A stretch of 64,000 nt of DNA from Ciona savignyi. Taxonomy: Eukaryota > Chordata > Ascidiacea > Phlebobranchia > Cionidae. Below the pieces are notes generated by a model. That model ran no database searches and was not told where the DNA came from. It saw nothing but the letters and a program-made list of their open reading frames with translations. Positions 24,045 to 46,565 of the stretch are shown in pieces (the stretch's first letter is position 1; the number at the start of each line of letters is the position of its first letter). The stretch covers positions 25,444 to 89,443 of the forward strand of contig CH002936.1 in the NCBI GenBank assembly GCA_000149265.1, written 5' to 3'. Both the position numbers and the translations under genes were made by a program.

Positions 24045-24115
24045 AATTCTTGATCGAGAATAATAACATTTTTCCTGGACTAAGTTTTGAACCCGCGACG
24101 GACTCGTTAACAGGA
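24045..24115 (-). repeat. Type B SINE fragment, reverse
   Basis: Reverse copy of the box B part: CTAAGTTTTGAACCCGCGAC, then GGACTCGTTAACAGG. It is truncated. Confidence 0.55.
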
Positions 24116-24186
24116 TTGTTTTTTATACTGACTTCTTTGCATGACCAGAGCCTTTCATGTCAGATTTTTCATGTTAAGTTTAAAAC

Positions 24187-24479
24187 TACCGGCTGGTCTA
24201 ACGGTTAAGTGCGTTGCCTTTCAATCGAAAGGTTGCAGGTGCGAAACTGGTCGCTAGCTAGTCGGTTGTGTCCTTGGGCAAGGCACTTTACGGACATTGC
24301 CTGAACCCAGCAGTTAAATGGGTTCCACCAAATTGAAGAAACGTCTCTATCATATACAACACACTGCAATAGCTCCGTTAACCCGACGGTGGGCGCGAGT
24401 TGATCTGACGATCGCCCGTGTGATAACCCCCTTGGTTTTCCCATTCACGGGGATAAACATGAATATCCTATCCTATCCC
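24187..24479 (+). repeat. Full-length type A SINE with empty site
   Basis: tRNA-like head with box A (GGTCTAACGGTTAAGTG) and box B (GGTTGCAGGTGCGAAAC), body, and tail ATCCTATCCTATCC. Short direct repeats AAAC flank it (24183-24186 and 24480-24483). Duplication copy A has the uninterrupted TTTAAAACCTTTGAT, so the insertion postdates the duplication. It is the best reference copy in the window. Confidence 0.93.
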
Positions 24480-24968
24480 AAACCTTTGATGGGATGGTAA
24501 TAAGTTAGTTTTTAGCGGGGGAAAGCTAAAGAGGACCTTAGTCATGGTTTTTAAACGTGTGTTTTGCTAAGTAAGAATAGTGGTGATTACCTAATGTTTG
24601 TTTGGTTTAAAGCAACATGATATGCAAGGCTACGCACATAGTGAAGCAGTGCTTTGTGAAATAATGGTGTTAATTGTGCATTTATGCTTGCTATTTTGTT
24701 GGGAAAAAAGTTGCCGGTGTACGAATAGGGAAGGGTTTAAAATTTTTAAGAAAAAATGTAAAGGGTTTTGAGTTTAGGTTCCAGATCCAAGCTTCAATTT
24801 TAAATTGTAAAACAATTTAAGTCTTTATGTGTCAGGATTTTAAGTGATAGCCTTTTTTGCGAGGTCAGTTTGCATTGAAGAGATATGGAATAATTAAAGA
24901 GATAGGGAATAATTAGTTGAACGCCTTCCATAACAAGGATAAAGATGCCTAATGCGCTCAGTCTGCTT

Positions 24969-25523
24969 GCAGCATGTTCTGTTACGGTGTTTTTTTATTA
25001 TTTGGTATAACATATACGGCTGAGAAAGGGCGTGCGGCCGTATATTAGGACGAGCTGTCCACATATACAGAATTCCAAAAAATCTAATGAGGCTGTCAAG
25101 GTTTCGAAACGATAAAAAGACGATTTATATAGTGACACAGATTGTATACAATTATATCACTGTGTAGCATATTGCCCATATACAACTAAGTGAACTTAGG
25201 TATAGGTAAATAAATATGATTTCTAGTGCAAAAAACACGAAATACCTAAACTTAGGTAGGATATATATAACTAACACGTTTAAAACAAAAAGCAAGGAAG
25301 GGGGCAATTCATCAACATAAAATGTGCATAGGGTCCATTGTAAGTCCATTTTAAGCATTGACTATGGGAAAACATGTAACACTCGTTGTTGGTTTTAGAC
25401 CGAACTTATATACCACACGCAGGGCACAGAAGGACTGAGATTAGGTAGCCTCGAAAGGTCCTGATTAAGCCAGCATTACACGACTTGCAGGATTTGTAAA
25501 AGCATTGACACTTATTGACCATG
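24969..25523. other. 3' flank of the fucosyltransferase-like gene
   Basis: AT-rich single-copy sequence with no gene or repeat I recognise. It should hold the 3' UTR of the gene ending at 25524; no AATAAA in a clear position was found on the minus strand. Confidence 0.5.
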
Positions 25524-36505
<10,982 letters not shown>

Positions 36506-36534
36506 TTTAGAAGAAAGTCCAGGTGTTTCCAAAC

Positions 36535-36536
36535 CT
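36535..36536 (-). promoter_or_regulatory. Splice acceptor just upstream of start codon
   Basis: AACTTGTTTCAG^G ends 29 bases before the ATG. It is either the end of a 5' UTR intron or a spliced-leader acceptor, which tunicates are known to use. I see no matching upstream exon. Confidence 0.5.
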
Positions 36537-36550
36537 GAAACAAGTTTCAC

Positions 36551-39500
36551 AACATTAGATACTCACTTTATTAGTTTGATATATGCACACATGACTTGAC
36601 TATAAAACAATAACGCAAACACGTCAAAGTAAAAGAATAATTTATTACGCTACATATCACAACCGGCAGAGAGGCTTAAACGGACCTAAGAACTAAATAC
36701 CAAACCAACTAATTTTGTTAATCAAAACGTTAGCGATGTATTTGCCTTGAAAGTAATACTATTACGTATTAAATTACAATTCACTATGAATAGCCCGACG
36801 CTCATTGACTTTGCCCTAGCTGTGTCTAGAGTAAAACTAAGATGTCCTTACACAATGCTTGCAAAGGTTAAGCGCACAGTTCAGATGTCAATTAACTACA
36901 AAATTTTAGATGTTAACTACCTGTCAATTAACTACAAAATTTTAGATGTTAACTACCTACAAACAAATAGTTTGCTTCACAATTTAGACAAAATCAATCA
37001 GGTGGTAGGAATCAATTTATATTTAATACTTCGGATGTATCGCTAGAGATATTTAAAAGGGAATTCATAGGATAGGTAGGAATTTATAATCGGGTTGTCT
37101 AAGTTATTACGATGTCTTGCATAAATTAGAGACTTTAGTTTATTTAAGTTTATGCTCGGTATGTTTATTGTATTGCTGTTTACACTCCATCAAAGTGCAA
37201 AGCTAAAACCCCTAATACTGCTGAGTCGGAGCATTGCGGCGTATTTTGCTGCTAAGTAGAGTTTATTGACTTGCAATAAAGTGTCAACAATGGAATACAA
37301 TAGGCACTTATGTTGAAATGTTAAGGAAAGGGTATACAAACTGTGCACAGTAGAGCAAGGTGGAAAATTCACTTCATTAAATGCGTATACCTGCGCATCA
37401 AACTACATTCAAGTATAGACATTTATTTAAATTTTTCCCAAATATGGTCGTCATTTTAACAACACAGAATATTAACTGTCAATAACACACTCGTTGTGTT
37501 TATAAAAGCGGCACTCTTTATATATTTCACTTAAATTATATTAAAACATCACTACTTAAAGGTATTAGATATATTTTTTCACAAGTGCACTGTTTGCCGC
37601 ATTAAGCTAGCCAGATTCCGACTAATTTAACCTAAATTATCTATACACAACTCTTTAGCTAATAACTTTGTGTTACCTTTGGAAAACCGTTTATCTACAC
37701 AGCTAGCTAGTCCTGTGTAATGTCTAACTCTAACTGGTGCCTGGTCGGTCTAACTTACTGCGTTGTTTTGACATGCGCGTTTATTTGATACGCCTGCTAT
37801 CACACGATTTGAACAGAACATATCATCTTTTAAACGTTTATATAAAACCGCATAACGGTTGGCTTATTCTATGAAATAGATAAAATCAACGATCTGTGGA
37901 AAGCTATTTGAAGACTCTCTTCTCGATTTCTTTTTTTTTATCTGTCTTTTTTCGTTTGTTACGTCTCAAAGGTTGTTATATATGCTTGGTGACTTTGGTC
38001 TAACAAATAAATCACACACACACATGTATGTATAATTTAAAACTAATTTGCTGATGTTTGTAATTATCCAGTTATTATATCCAGTTGTTATTATACAGCA
38101 CAACTTTTAAATAAGCTATACTTTGTTAGGGCGGCAAAGGATACGAACAGTAGAAGCAATACTGCATATCTGCCTGAACACGGGCTACAACAGGTTACAA
38201 CACCCATGTAGCCTTAACCAGTCTCCATAACTTATAGCGGCCTTCAATTTCTCTCGTTACCTGATATTTCAGTTGAAAAGGAAATTGTACACCACTGTAA
38301 GTATTTGGCGAAGTACACAAGTTTAATTACTTCCTTAAACAACGCAGCTGAATCGAATACTGATTTATTTACCGAAATAAAACGGGTTGATTGAACATAT
38401 AAAGTGCAAAATTAAAGGGGGTAAAATAATTCTAACCGTTCCCTATGCTATAATCTTAACACCATAACTAACCCTAACTCTAACCTCCCTTCCTAATGCA
38501 GGTTTCGCGTTTCAACAACCTGTGTGCAAAAATCTGCAAGAAATCGACGTCATTCGTTACGAGTCATTCAAGCCTCTAGGCTCTGGCCGTTTCTGTGACA
38601 TGTTACGTTGTTTAGATCAGAAAAAAAAGGGTTCAATTTTGGTGAAAAGCTGAAATAGGCTTTCTAAACTTAAGGCTTTTTAAGGGGCCTACTTTTTAGC
38701 GCTTTTAGTCTAGCCACAGTTGAAGACAGAGAATTTACAACACGAAAAGCAGCAGGTTTGCAAACTGCTGGTTGCCAAACAGACAGATCTTTCTAAACGT
38801 AATCTGTTTATACTCGTATCGCGCTGTAATTGCACAACAAAACGTGGTCGGTCGATCGAGTTATTCTTGTGTTTCAATTGTACCAAAACTAACGCTTAAA
38901 TCCGCGTGGTCATTAGTTTTGGGTTAAATGAGTTTTATAGATACAAAACAGAAGCGTAGTTGCCAGCGTATATAAAAGAGGTTTTTGCAAACATTAGCGA
39001 TTGTTGCATTTTTTCCCCCTTTTACTACCCCTTTCTCTCATTTTAGTTATACCTGACGTGTTTATGACGTCACAAAACTTTTTGTCACCAAACAACACAC
39101 GAACATATTTGTATGTGGATACAAAACGTACAGTTTGACGTAGGCTACAGGACTTTTTTCTACGAGGACTGAAATGAAGTTTTAAAACGAAGACCTGAAA
39201 TGTAATAGTCTTGAAAGGGGAAACGTTTAAATAAAACTACCAACCAAATTCATATAGGCGGATTAGTCGTATGCCAATGGAGACATATTTTGGTAAGACA
39301 GTGCGAAGTTTATGGGGACAACTCTAGAAAAGGATGAAAACTGCTTACTAAAACTATTGGATGTAATTATAACCCTGATGCCACCAACTAAATTGGAAAA
39401 TAAACTACTCCAACCCCAGTTCTAAACCGAACGTCAAAATCCTAATTTTATAAAAATCCGAAGGTATAAAGATCACAGGGCTTGATTTATGACTGTCCAC

Positions 39501-41354
39501 ATACATTTGTGCGCAGTCGTTAAAAACATCGTATGGCTCGTTAGGCCTGCTATTCCTGTGTACATAACCGGAAAGCTATCTATGGAGAATCAGGTACTTT
39601 TATGGTTGGTTGGCGTGCCTACATTTTGCACTGAATCTGACCTGACTTCTCCAGCTATTTAGACTCCCAATTTACCGTCTCGCAAGGTTTCTTTATTGAA
39701 TCTTATGAACTAATACAGTGAAACACATACAACTGATTGACTGGACACGCCCGGAGCCGGGCTTCAAGCAGGCGATTTATTTTGGTCCATTGTTCAAAAC
39801 GCGTATCTGATGATACAAATCAAAAATGAAATTTTACACCAAACAGCTGGCCACATATTGCGTAACGTGGGGGGAATTATATAGGAAGTATTGGTTCTGA
39901 GATTACAGCTGATTTAGGCCTACACGCAGAGGAAATGATTAACAAGGGAACAGCCGTGTGCGCATTAAGCGCCCACTTCAAACGTTTTAACAAAACTTAA
40001 TATATATAATGCTGTGCAAAAAATATTATACAAGCCGCGAATCCTCCACATAGCTGATAGGCTACATATACGGGCGTTTATTTTATAATCAACATTGAAT
40101 TATAAAATAAAAATATCCAAAGCTTATTTGAAGCTATATTTTGGGTAACAGAACAGTTAAAAGCTAAATTAAAAACTGATCTTTTATTTAATAAGGCTTG
40201 CCTTATACGGTTAAACCTTGGGTTAGGCTTTTCGAACACACAGATCTAACAATAATAATCATCCGGTAAATCAACGTTGTCCAGGATATTAAGAGCCTAA
40301 TTAATCTTCCATAAGAACTGTGTAATAATGCTACTACACTGTTGGATTTTTACCAATCGCGATAACAGTGGATTCTGCCCCTAGAATAACACGACTAAAC
40401 TGTAAATCCCACCCACCAGGATAAAATGACTCAAGCTGTAACAAAAATCTATCACGGCACTTGGGTACATATTCAATCCAATGTCTATAGATATACCGAT
40501 TCTCTCGTTATAACTATTTCTCTGTCCATTTACACCAATAAGACATCTTCAGACAACTGTTAGTTTTGTGTTGTGTAATCTTGGAAAACTGTTTACTTTT
40601 TTAGTGCCGTGGTTAGTCTATGTTTCTGCAATATATATAGTTCATATTTGGAAAGACCGCAACATACACACCCTCGTTAGTTTAAAGATAAGTTCTGAAC
40701 ATTTAAATCGAATAGGCTAATGTACCACTTGTAGTACTCTGGATTAAATAGCTAAAAAGTGGTAACCGTATAGTTATAGTAAGTTGTTTGTGGTATGATG
40801 CGTATTGTGGCCACAGTTTTATTTGAAAGTCGTTCTTAGAACGTCAACACTTCTTGTACAGTTGGCTGAAAACCTTTAGGATTGCTGTATGACGCGTTTA
40901 CGAGGAAGATTTTTATGGGCATACATCTACTTAATTCACGATGTAGCCAAATAAACTAGATATACCAGTTAGTTGTTCGCTATTTTGATGCGAAAGGACT
41001 GACAATACAGTAAAAAATGACCAAATTGTATTAACTATTAGTGAACTTAAAAAATAATAAAAACCAACACTTATAAAGATCAGCCTTTTAGTAGTATATA
41101 ATCATTAAAGCAGTTTTTAGCCATAATCGTCGCAACACCGGAGACTTTATATGTCCTATACTGCAACCGTCGAACATTTATGGGAGAACAAATATTTTTG
41201 AGTGGTCAAATGCTCGACTGGGAGATAGCATAAGCAAATATTTAAAAATGCCGATAACGTTACTCATTTAGGACGACGATTTATGTATTAGGTCAAAAGG
41301 AGGAATGTCCATCGGCCTACAACGGTTACAACTTACTGATATAGGATCGGCAAC
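36551..41354. other. Gene-poor intergenic region
   Basis: No gene or complete mobile element recognised on either strand. 36893-36960 holds two tandem 36-bp copies of TGTCAATTAACTACAAAATT plus TTAGATGTTAACTACC. 38413-38505 has a worn core of the ACTAAAAGGAGGG MITE family (ACTAACCCTAACTCTAACC). The rest is AT-rich. Confidence 0.5.
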
Positions 41355-41533
41355 ACTAAAAGGAGGGAAACTTCACACTAAAATTACAGAAACTAATTTA
41401 AACCTTGCCCCAAACACTTATTTTAACCCCAGAACTAAACCTAACTCCAACCCCATGTTTAAAAATAACTCTAATGTCATAATCTTGATTTTAGTGTGCA
41501 GTTTCCCTACTTCCCGCTTTCCCTCCTTTTAGT
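41355..41533. mobile_element. MITE with ACTAAAAGGAGGGAAA ends
   Basis: 179 bp with perfect 16-bp inverted ends (ACTAAAAGGAGGGAAA and TTTCCCTCCTTTTAGT). Inside are CACACTAAAAT/ATTTTAGTGTG sub-ends and a telomere-like AACCCCAGAACTAAACC core. The 75-codon frame across it is not a gene. I could not identify a clear target duplication. Confidence 0.85.
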
Positions 41534-42415
41534 TTTTCCAATTTAGGATAGCACTCTCACAGACTCACAGTATAGCAAAACGTAGTTTTAAGTTAGTTTA
41601 TGTTTAGTTACCACGATGAAAAAACATACAGTAGAAACTAACATAAAAAATGGAAACAACAAAAGCACAACAAAACGACAGTCATTATAACACGTCGATA
41701 ATCTCATAAATTATTTACTGTGCTAGGTATAGCCAGACGTGGCCAAACCCTGCCAACCAAAGCGAGGGAACCTAAATGTAAGCTTTCTGTTCGGTCGTGT
41801 GGTCGATTGGGTATAACGCGACCGATACATATACTGACTTACATACAAAAAAAAACAATCTTAGCAACGAACCCACCATGGGTTGGTATAACTCATCCTG
41901 GTAAAAAAATAAACCTGGCCCTCACCTGAAGCCCACCCACTTTAGCATGAATAACCCTCTCTCTCCCTCTTTTTGTCTTTTGTTGCCTTTTTTCTGTTTA
42001 ATTAGAAACAACTCTGATCTTGAATTTGTAAGCCATTATTTTATACTGTATTTTATTAATATTTCAGCATTACCAAATAAGAGTTATGTAGTAATGTACG
42101 CCTCATGTCGGCGCAGGTGTTCACTTCGTACTAAGATTAATTACTTTCTGTTAACTGTCGTGGAGCCTACTGGTTAACGTGGCCGATATATACACAAACA
42201 CAAGCACTGGACAAACGACTTTCTGTTTCTTTTTAAGGAATTTCCCTTTTTCTGGTAAAGACTTCTTGAAGAAGAAACAGAAAACATACGACGTTCCATA
42301 ATATTTGGAACGTAATACCAACCATACATACTCGGTGTATAAATTTAGCAATTATGACTAAGGACCCGGTTCGGTAAACATAAATCATTAATATTAATTA
42401 TACAAACTTTTTATC
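41534..42415. repeat. Intergenic DNA with type B SINE copies
   Basis: 41795-41915 is a plus-strand type B SINE (GTGTGGTCGATTGGGTATAA, then GGGTTGGTATAACTCATCC). 42160-42200 is only a head (GGAGCCTACTGGTTAACG). 42245-42300 contains an inverted pair around CTTCTTGAAGAAG. No gene is seen. Confidence 0.6.
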
Positions 42416-42419
42416 AAAA

Positions 42420-42550
42420 GCCTGTCCATGTCATATATAACAGAATCGAAAGCGTGTCCACGTGATATATAACAGAATCAAAAGCGTGTCTATGCGATAT
42501 ATAACAGAATCGAAAGCGTGTCCATGCGATATATAACAGAATGGAAAGCG
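42420..42550. repeat. 32-bp minisatellite, four copies
   Basis: Unit AAAGCGTGTCC plus ATGCGATATATAACAGAATCG, four copies with a few substitutions. Confidence 0.92.
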
Positions 42551-42709
42551 TGCTCCCTAAATTTAATGGTAGTATAACGATTCATAAAATATATTGTTCC
42601 TAAATACTGGGATTGTCCATCAATAACCAATCGTGAGATCCAACCACATAATTATCATAACTGTTTAACTACACTTGAATGATCCTTATTCCCTTCCATG
42701 AATGCTATA

Positions 42710-43792
42710 TTAACTCTTTCCGTCCCAACTTGGTGGGAAAACATGGTATCCCGCCTGTCCATAAATGGATGCAAATCTAAAAAACGATTTCTCCGCAATG
42801 CGTAATGGTAGAGACCTCGTAATGGTAGAGACCTATGGCTCATTCGATCAAGGAAACCCTATATTTTATTCTCTGTAATTTTCGTGGAGAAATATTAAAA
42901 ATGCGAGGAGTGATAGCCTTTCTTTTTCAAGGCTTCGCCTCTTATTTCTATCGATTTTACACGAATTTACAAGTGACTAACTCAGCCAATAGGAGTCGCG
43001 TTAACTTGCGGAGAAGCTCTTTTTGTCAAGCAAGTCTTCCTTTACATTCTCTGTGAATTTTGTGCCGTTGAGAAAAAAAGGAGAGCGTTGGTGACGTTTT
43101 CGCAGCAGGCGTTTATGCTTCGTGTTCACCAAAGCATGAATCCAGCTGGGCCTGCTGAGCGCACGATAAAGAAAAAGGCGGCGAGACTAGCTAGTTCGGT
43201 GTGCCCTGCTTTGAAGAATATTGGATATAGTATTTGTGTTTGTTTGCTTTTGTATGCCCTTTTACACTTCCTTCACTGTTCTTATTTATACTTTTTACAA
43301 TTTTAGTTCTACAAAACTAAAAACTTCAATGCGTTTTGGTTCAATTTTTCATAATATAGTTAGAATAAAGGAAAATTTCAATTAGGAATAGTAAAAAAAC
43401 TACTGAAGATACAAATACAGTTCAAATTTTCTTGAGTACAAAAACTATTAGACAATCTACATTCCAATTTTCATATCATTTGGGAATACCAATAATTAGT
43501 GAGTATTTCGTTTGTCAGTGCACCTCAAAATTTTCAAAGTCGAGCAGAATTTTCTTTACATAAAAAGTGGTGTTCACTAAAGTTTACATAATATATTCTT
43601 TATTGGAGGTAGATTCTAGGTGTGCGGTTTGTTTAAAAGAGGGATAAATTATCTTTCCAACCATACTAAATATTAAATCATAGCATAAATTTGAGAAAAA
43701 CTGTGCTAATTTGAAAATGACCAAAAATTGTAAAAAACACTGCGGGACAGCATGTTTAAATTAATGCATTTGGCCGGGAGTGAAAGAGTTAA
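42710..43792. mobile_element. piggyBac-like non-autonomous element
   Basis: TTAA stands at both ends (42710-42713, 43789-43792). The termini are inverted: TTAACTCTTTCCGTCCC on the left and the complement TTAACTCTTTCACTCCC on the right. TTAA targets with CTCTTT-type ends are characteristic of piggyBac. The 1.07-kb inside has no transposase; two frames of about 72 codons have no recognisable domain. A 16-bp GTAATGGTAGAGACCT is doubled near 42803. Confidence 0.75.
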
Positions 43793-44215
43793 ATAACTAT
43801 CTCTAATTATTTTACTAAGTTAATAACTTCATATTTCTCTTTTTACTTAATACTATTTTTTTAATCTGTTTATCTATTTTAAGTTTGACTATTTATTTTT
43901 ATCTTTTAATGTTATCATTTTCCTTAAATATTTGTTTTATTTTTCTATTCTAGACTTTCCTGTTATCTGCACATGCCGCCCAGAAAGCTTGTTTTTTTAT
44001 TTAACATTTTGTTGTAATGCTGTATTGCGATTAATTATGCCAACAACACTTTATTAATTGACCGTGCACTTTTTATTATTAATTGCCCGCATTTACAGTA
44101 TCCATTTTATATACCAGGATTTTCGGTCCCGCCATCATTCCTGTATCTTTCTTGATTCAAATTACGGTTTTTTTTATAACGACGCATTATATTAAACTCT
44201 GAATAAAGAGCAGCC
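43793..44215. other. AT-rich intergenic DNA
   Basis: No feature recognised. Confidence 0.5.
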
Positions 44216-44223
44216 GTCTAAAG

Positions 44224-44522
44224 CAGTGGTTCTCGATCTTTTTGACCTTGTGGCGCACCCGAGACCAATTAAGAAACAAACGGGCGCACTTTGCACGGGA
44301 AGTCAAAACAATATGCTAAATACTCAATTTAGGAAAAATAATAAATTACTGTTTCTTGAGCGCTCTTGCTTTTCGAAGGAAAAGAACGAACTTGACACTA
44401 ACCATTTAGTAGTTTATGATCTATGCACACTCTGTCGTAAATTTACGAAATGCAATTGTGGCGCACCTAGCTAACCCCTGTGGCGCACAAGTGCGCCGCG
44501 GCGCACCATTTGAGAAGCACTG
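44224..44522. mobile_element. hAT-like MITE, 299 bp, with 8-bp target duplication
   Basis: Ends CAGTGGTTCTCGA and TTGAGAAGCACTG are inverted repeats, followed inward by TGGCGCAC/GTGCGCC motifs. The direct 8-bp GTCTAAAG lies at 44216-44223 and 44523-44530. The 82-codon frame inside shows no transposase motif. The CAGTGGTTCTC terminus with 8-bp duplications is typical of hAT. Confidence 0.94.
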
Positions 44523-44599
44523 GTCTAAAGGCATACTACTTTTGGTCAACACTAAAAGAAGAGAAAACAAAGATATAGGTTAAAAGAAAATATTCTTTT

Positions 44600-44760
44600 T
44601 GAAGGAGGAAAACTGGTCACTAAAACGAAATTAATTTTCACCCCACAACTAACCCTAACTCAGACCCCTATTTAAAACTCTTATGCCCTAATATTTTTAG
44701 TGTGCAGTTTCCCGCCTTCCCTTCTGCACTTTTTCCCTCCATTTAGTTCCCTGCTACTTT
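44600..44760. mobile_element. Worn MITE of the ACTAAAAGGAGGG family
   Basis: GAAGGAGGAAAACTGGTCAC on the left, an AACTAACCCTAACTCAGACC core, and TTTTTCCCTCCATTTAGT on the right. The inverted ends are degraded compared with 41355-41533. Confidence 0.7.
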
Positions 44761-45700
44761 TCTCTCACAAAGACACGTAGTCGGGAAGATACAAAAAATG
44801 TTTATACGTGTCACAAACTAGATAAAATTAGTTCTTGCGTATGTTTTTGTATTGCGCAACTTGACCTACTTTGAAACGTTGCGTTTTTCAAATTAACGTA
44901 GTTATTGTGACGCCACAATGCATGGGGTTACTGCTGTTCACTTTGGTGTTATTATGGGACGTTTCAGTTGGATTATGAGCAGTAAAGAAAGCGGAAGTGT
45001 TGCAAAATTGGAGTTTTGATTTATTCTGATCGCGCACAAGACTAACTGCAAACATTTAGAGTTTAGTCAAACGACAATAGTCGCGTCAATTAAAAGCAAG
45101 ACCTAAAACGCGACAATACGTTTTTTTGTATTCCAATGCGAAACCTAATTACAAAAATAGATATAAAGTTTGAAATGGTAACCCTTAAACCTATTAGTTT
45201 CTTCTTGCAGAAAGAAACGGTGTAGGCCTACACTTTGTAAACGATACACCATGGGTGTTAGATAACCATGCCACCCGTTAGATTCATTAAGAAAATATAG
45301 ATATTAAGCCTGGATTAATACTTAAGAACCCATTAGTTTCTGCTTAAAGAAAAATAACATTATGGACATTGTACAAGATATAACGGGAGTGATAAAGTAG
45401 CCATGGAACCCGATCGTTTCTGGATGCAGAAAAATATACTAAAAATAGAGTTTCAAATATAGTTGTGGTTGTCACGTAGTTGTTAGACGTTTCGCAACCA
45501 CATGTTAAAACGATGATGGGGATTTGGTAAATATCTTTAGAAGTGGCCGAATATTTTCTATGCTTATCAAATATGCTTATTACAAAATTAATAACAATCA
45601 CTTCTTTCTAAACATTTAAGGACAAACTTGCAATTTGGAAAGGTGATCCTAATTCTGCTCAACAGCATTTTTTGGCATAAAAGTCAATAACAAAAAAGCG
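44761..45700. other. Intergenic DNA, no gene seen
   Basis: AT-rich. 45385-45445 shares GGAACCCGATCGTTT and ATGCAGAA.AATATA with 9655-9712. Minus-strand frames here have no protein signal. Confidence 0.5.
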
Positions 45701-45709
45701 TGTTGGGTC

Positions 45710-46167
45710 AGTGCGGATCCTTTCCGCCGAAACGTTGTAGGTTCGAACCTGGTCGCTAGCTGTAGACCGTGTGTCCTTTGGCAATGCACTTAACGGATAT
45801 TGCCAGAACCCAATAGAATAGGATAGGATAGGATATTCATGTCCATTCTCCGGAATGGGAAAACCTATCACACGGGCAATCGACAGATCACCTATCGCCC
45901 ATCGACGAGTTACCGGAGCTATTGCAGTGTGTAGTATGTGATAGACACGTTCCTTCAATTTGGTAAAACCCATTAATCCGGTGGGTTCNNNNNNNNNNNN
46001 NNNNNNNNNNNNNNNNNNNNNNNNNNNNNNNNNNNNNNNNNNNNNNNNNNNNNNNNNNNNNNNNNNNNNNNNNNNNNNNNNNNNNNNNGTGCGCGAGGTG
46101 ATCTGACGATTGCCCGTGTGTTAACCCCCTTGGTTTTCCCATTCACGGGGATAAACATGAATATCAA
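45710..46167. repeat. Inverted type A SINEs around a gap
   Basis: 45712-45820 is a plus-strand head (GTAGGTTCGAACCTGGTCGC) cut after CCAGAACCCAATAG. 45822-45988 is a minus-strand 3' part beginning AGGATAGGATAGGATATTCA and running to the gap. 46089-46167 is a plus-strand 3' part. The facing copies form a palindrome centred near the gap. Confidence 0.85.
45989..46088. other. Assembly gap (100 N)
   Basis: Exactly 100 N, between oppositely oriented SINE segments that should base-pair with each other. Confidence 1.
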
Positions 46168-46565
46168 AGTAAACGTCTTTTTTTCACTTAATGTAGGGTT
46201 TAAATATGGAGGAAATTAAACGGACGGCGATGTTTTGAGAAATAGATACGAAAGGTGTAAAATGATTGATACATATGCGCATATGCTGAAATTGTATTTT
46301 AAAAGACTAAAACAGTTACTGGACCTAATGCTACATGGAGAAATACGACGAAACCAAGCAATTTACTAAATCGGCACTGTTGGCAGAATCGTTAAAGTCA
46401 AAGGTGTGTATAAGTCCAAAGATCTAGGGTTACCACACATTGCTTTTTCCGCAGTTACTAAACCAAATTTCTTTTCCATTTGTAGTTAAAAAATGAAATA
46501 CTAGTCTCAGATTTGTGTGCTTCAACAACCGTTTAGCTAATATTTTCAGCATAAAAGCGTGTTAA
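46168..46565. other. Intergenic DNA, no feature seen
   Basis: AT-rich single-copy sequence leading up to a foldback terminus. Confidence 0.5.

Larger units (their letters stand above)
22639..24968. repeat. Segmental duplication, copy B
   Basis: Matches copy A (15515-16903). Additions relative to A are a block at 23394-24166, a young SINE at 24187-24479, and a 24-bp insertion near 24650. Beyond GCTCAGTCTGCTT it continues into sequence not found in the window, whereas copy A continues into a foldback arm. Confidence 0.93.

Noticed and set aside
41305-41532. Small frames at 41305-41532 and 51371-51790
   Set aside because: They overlap the ACTAAAAGGAGGG MITEs and translate their telomere-like core.
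42655-42843. 62-codon minus-strand frame at the left end of the piggyBac-like element
   Set aside because: It crosses the element boundary and shows no transposase motif.
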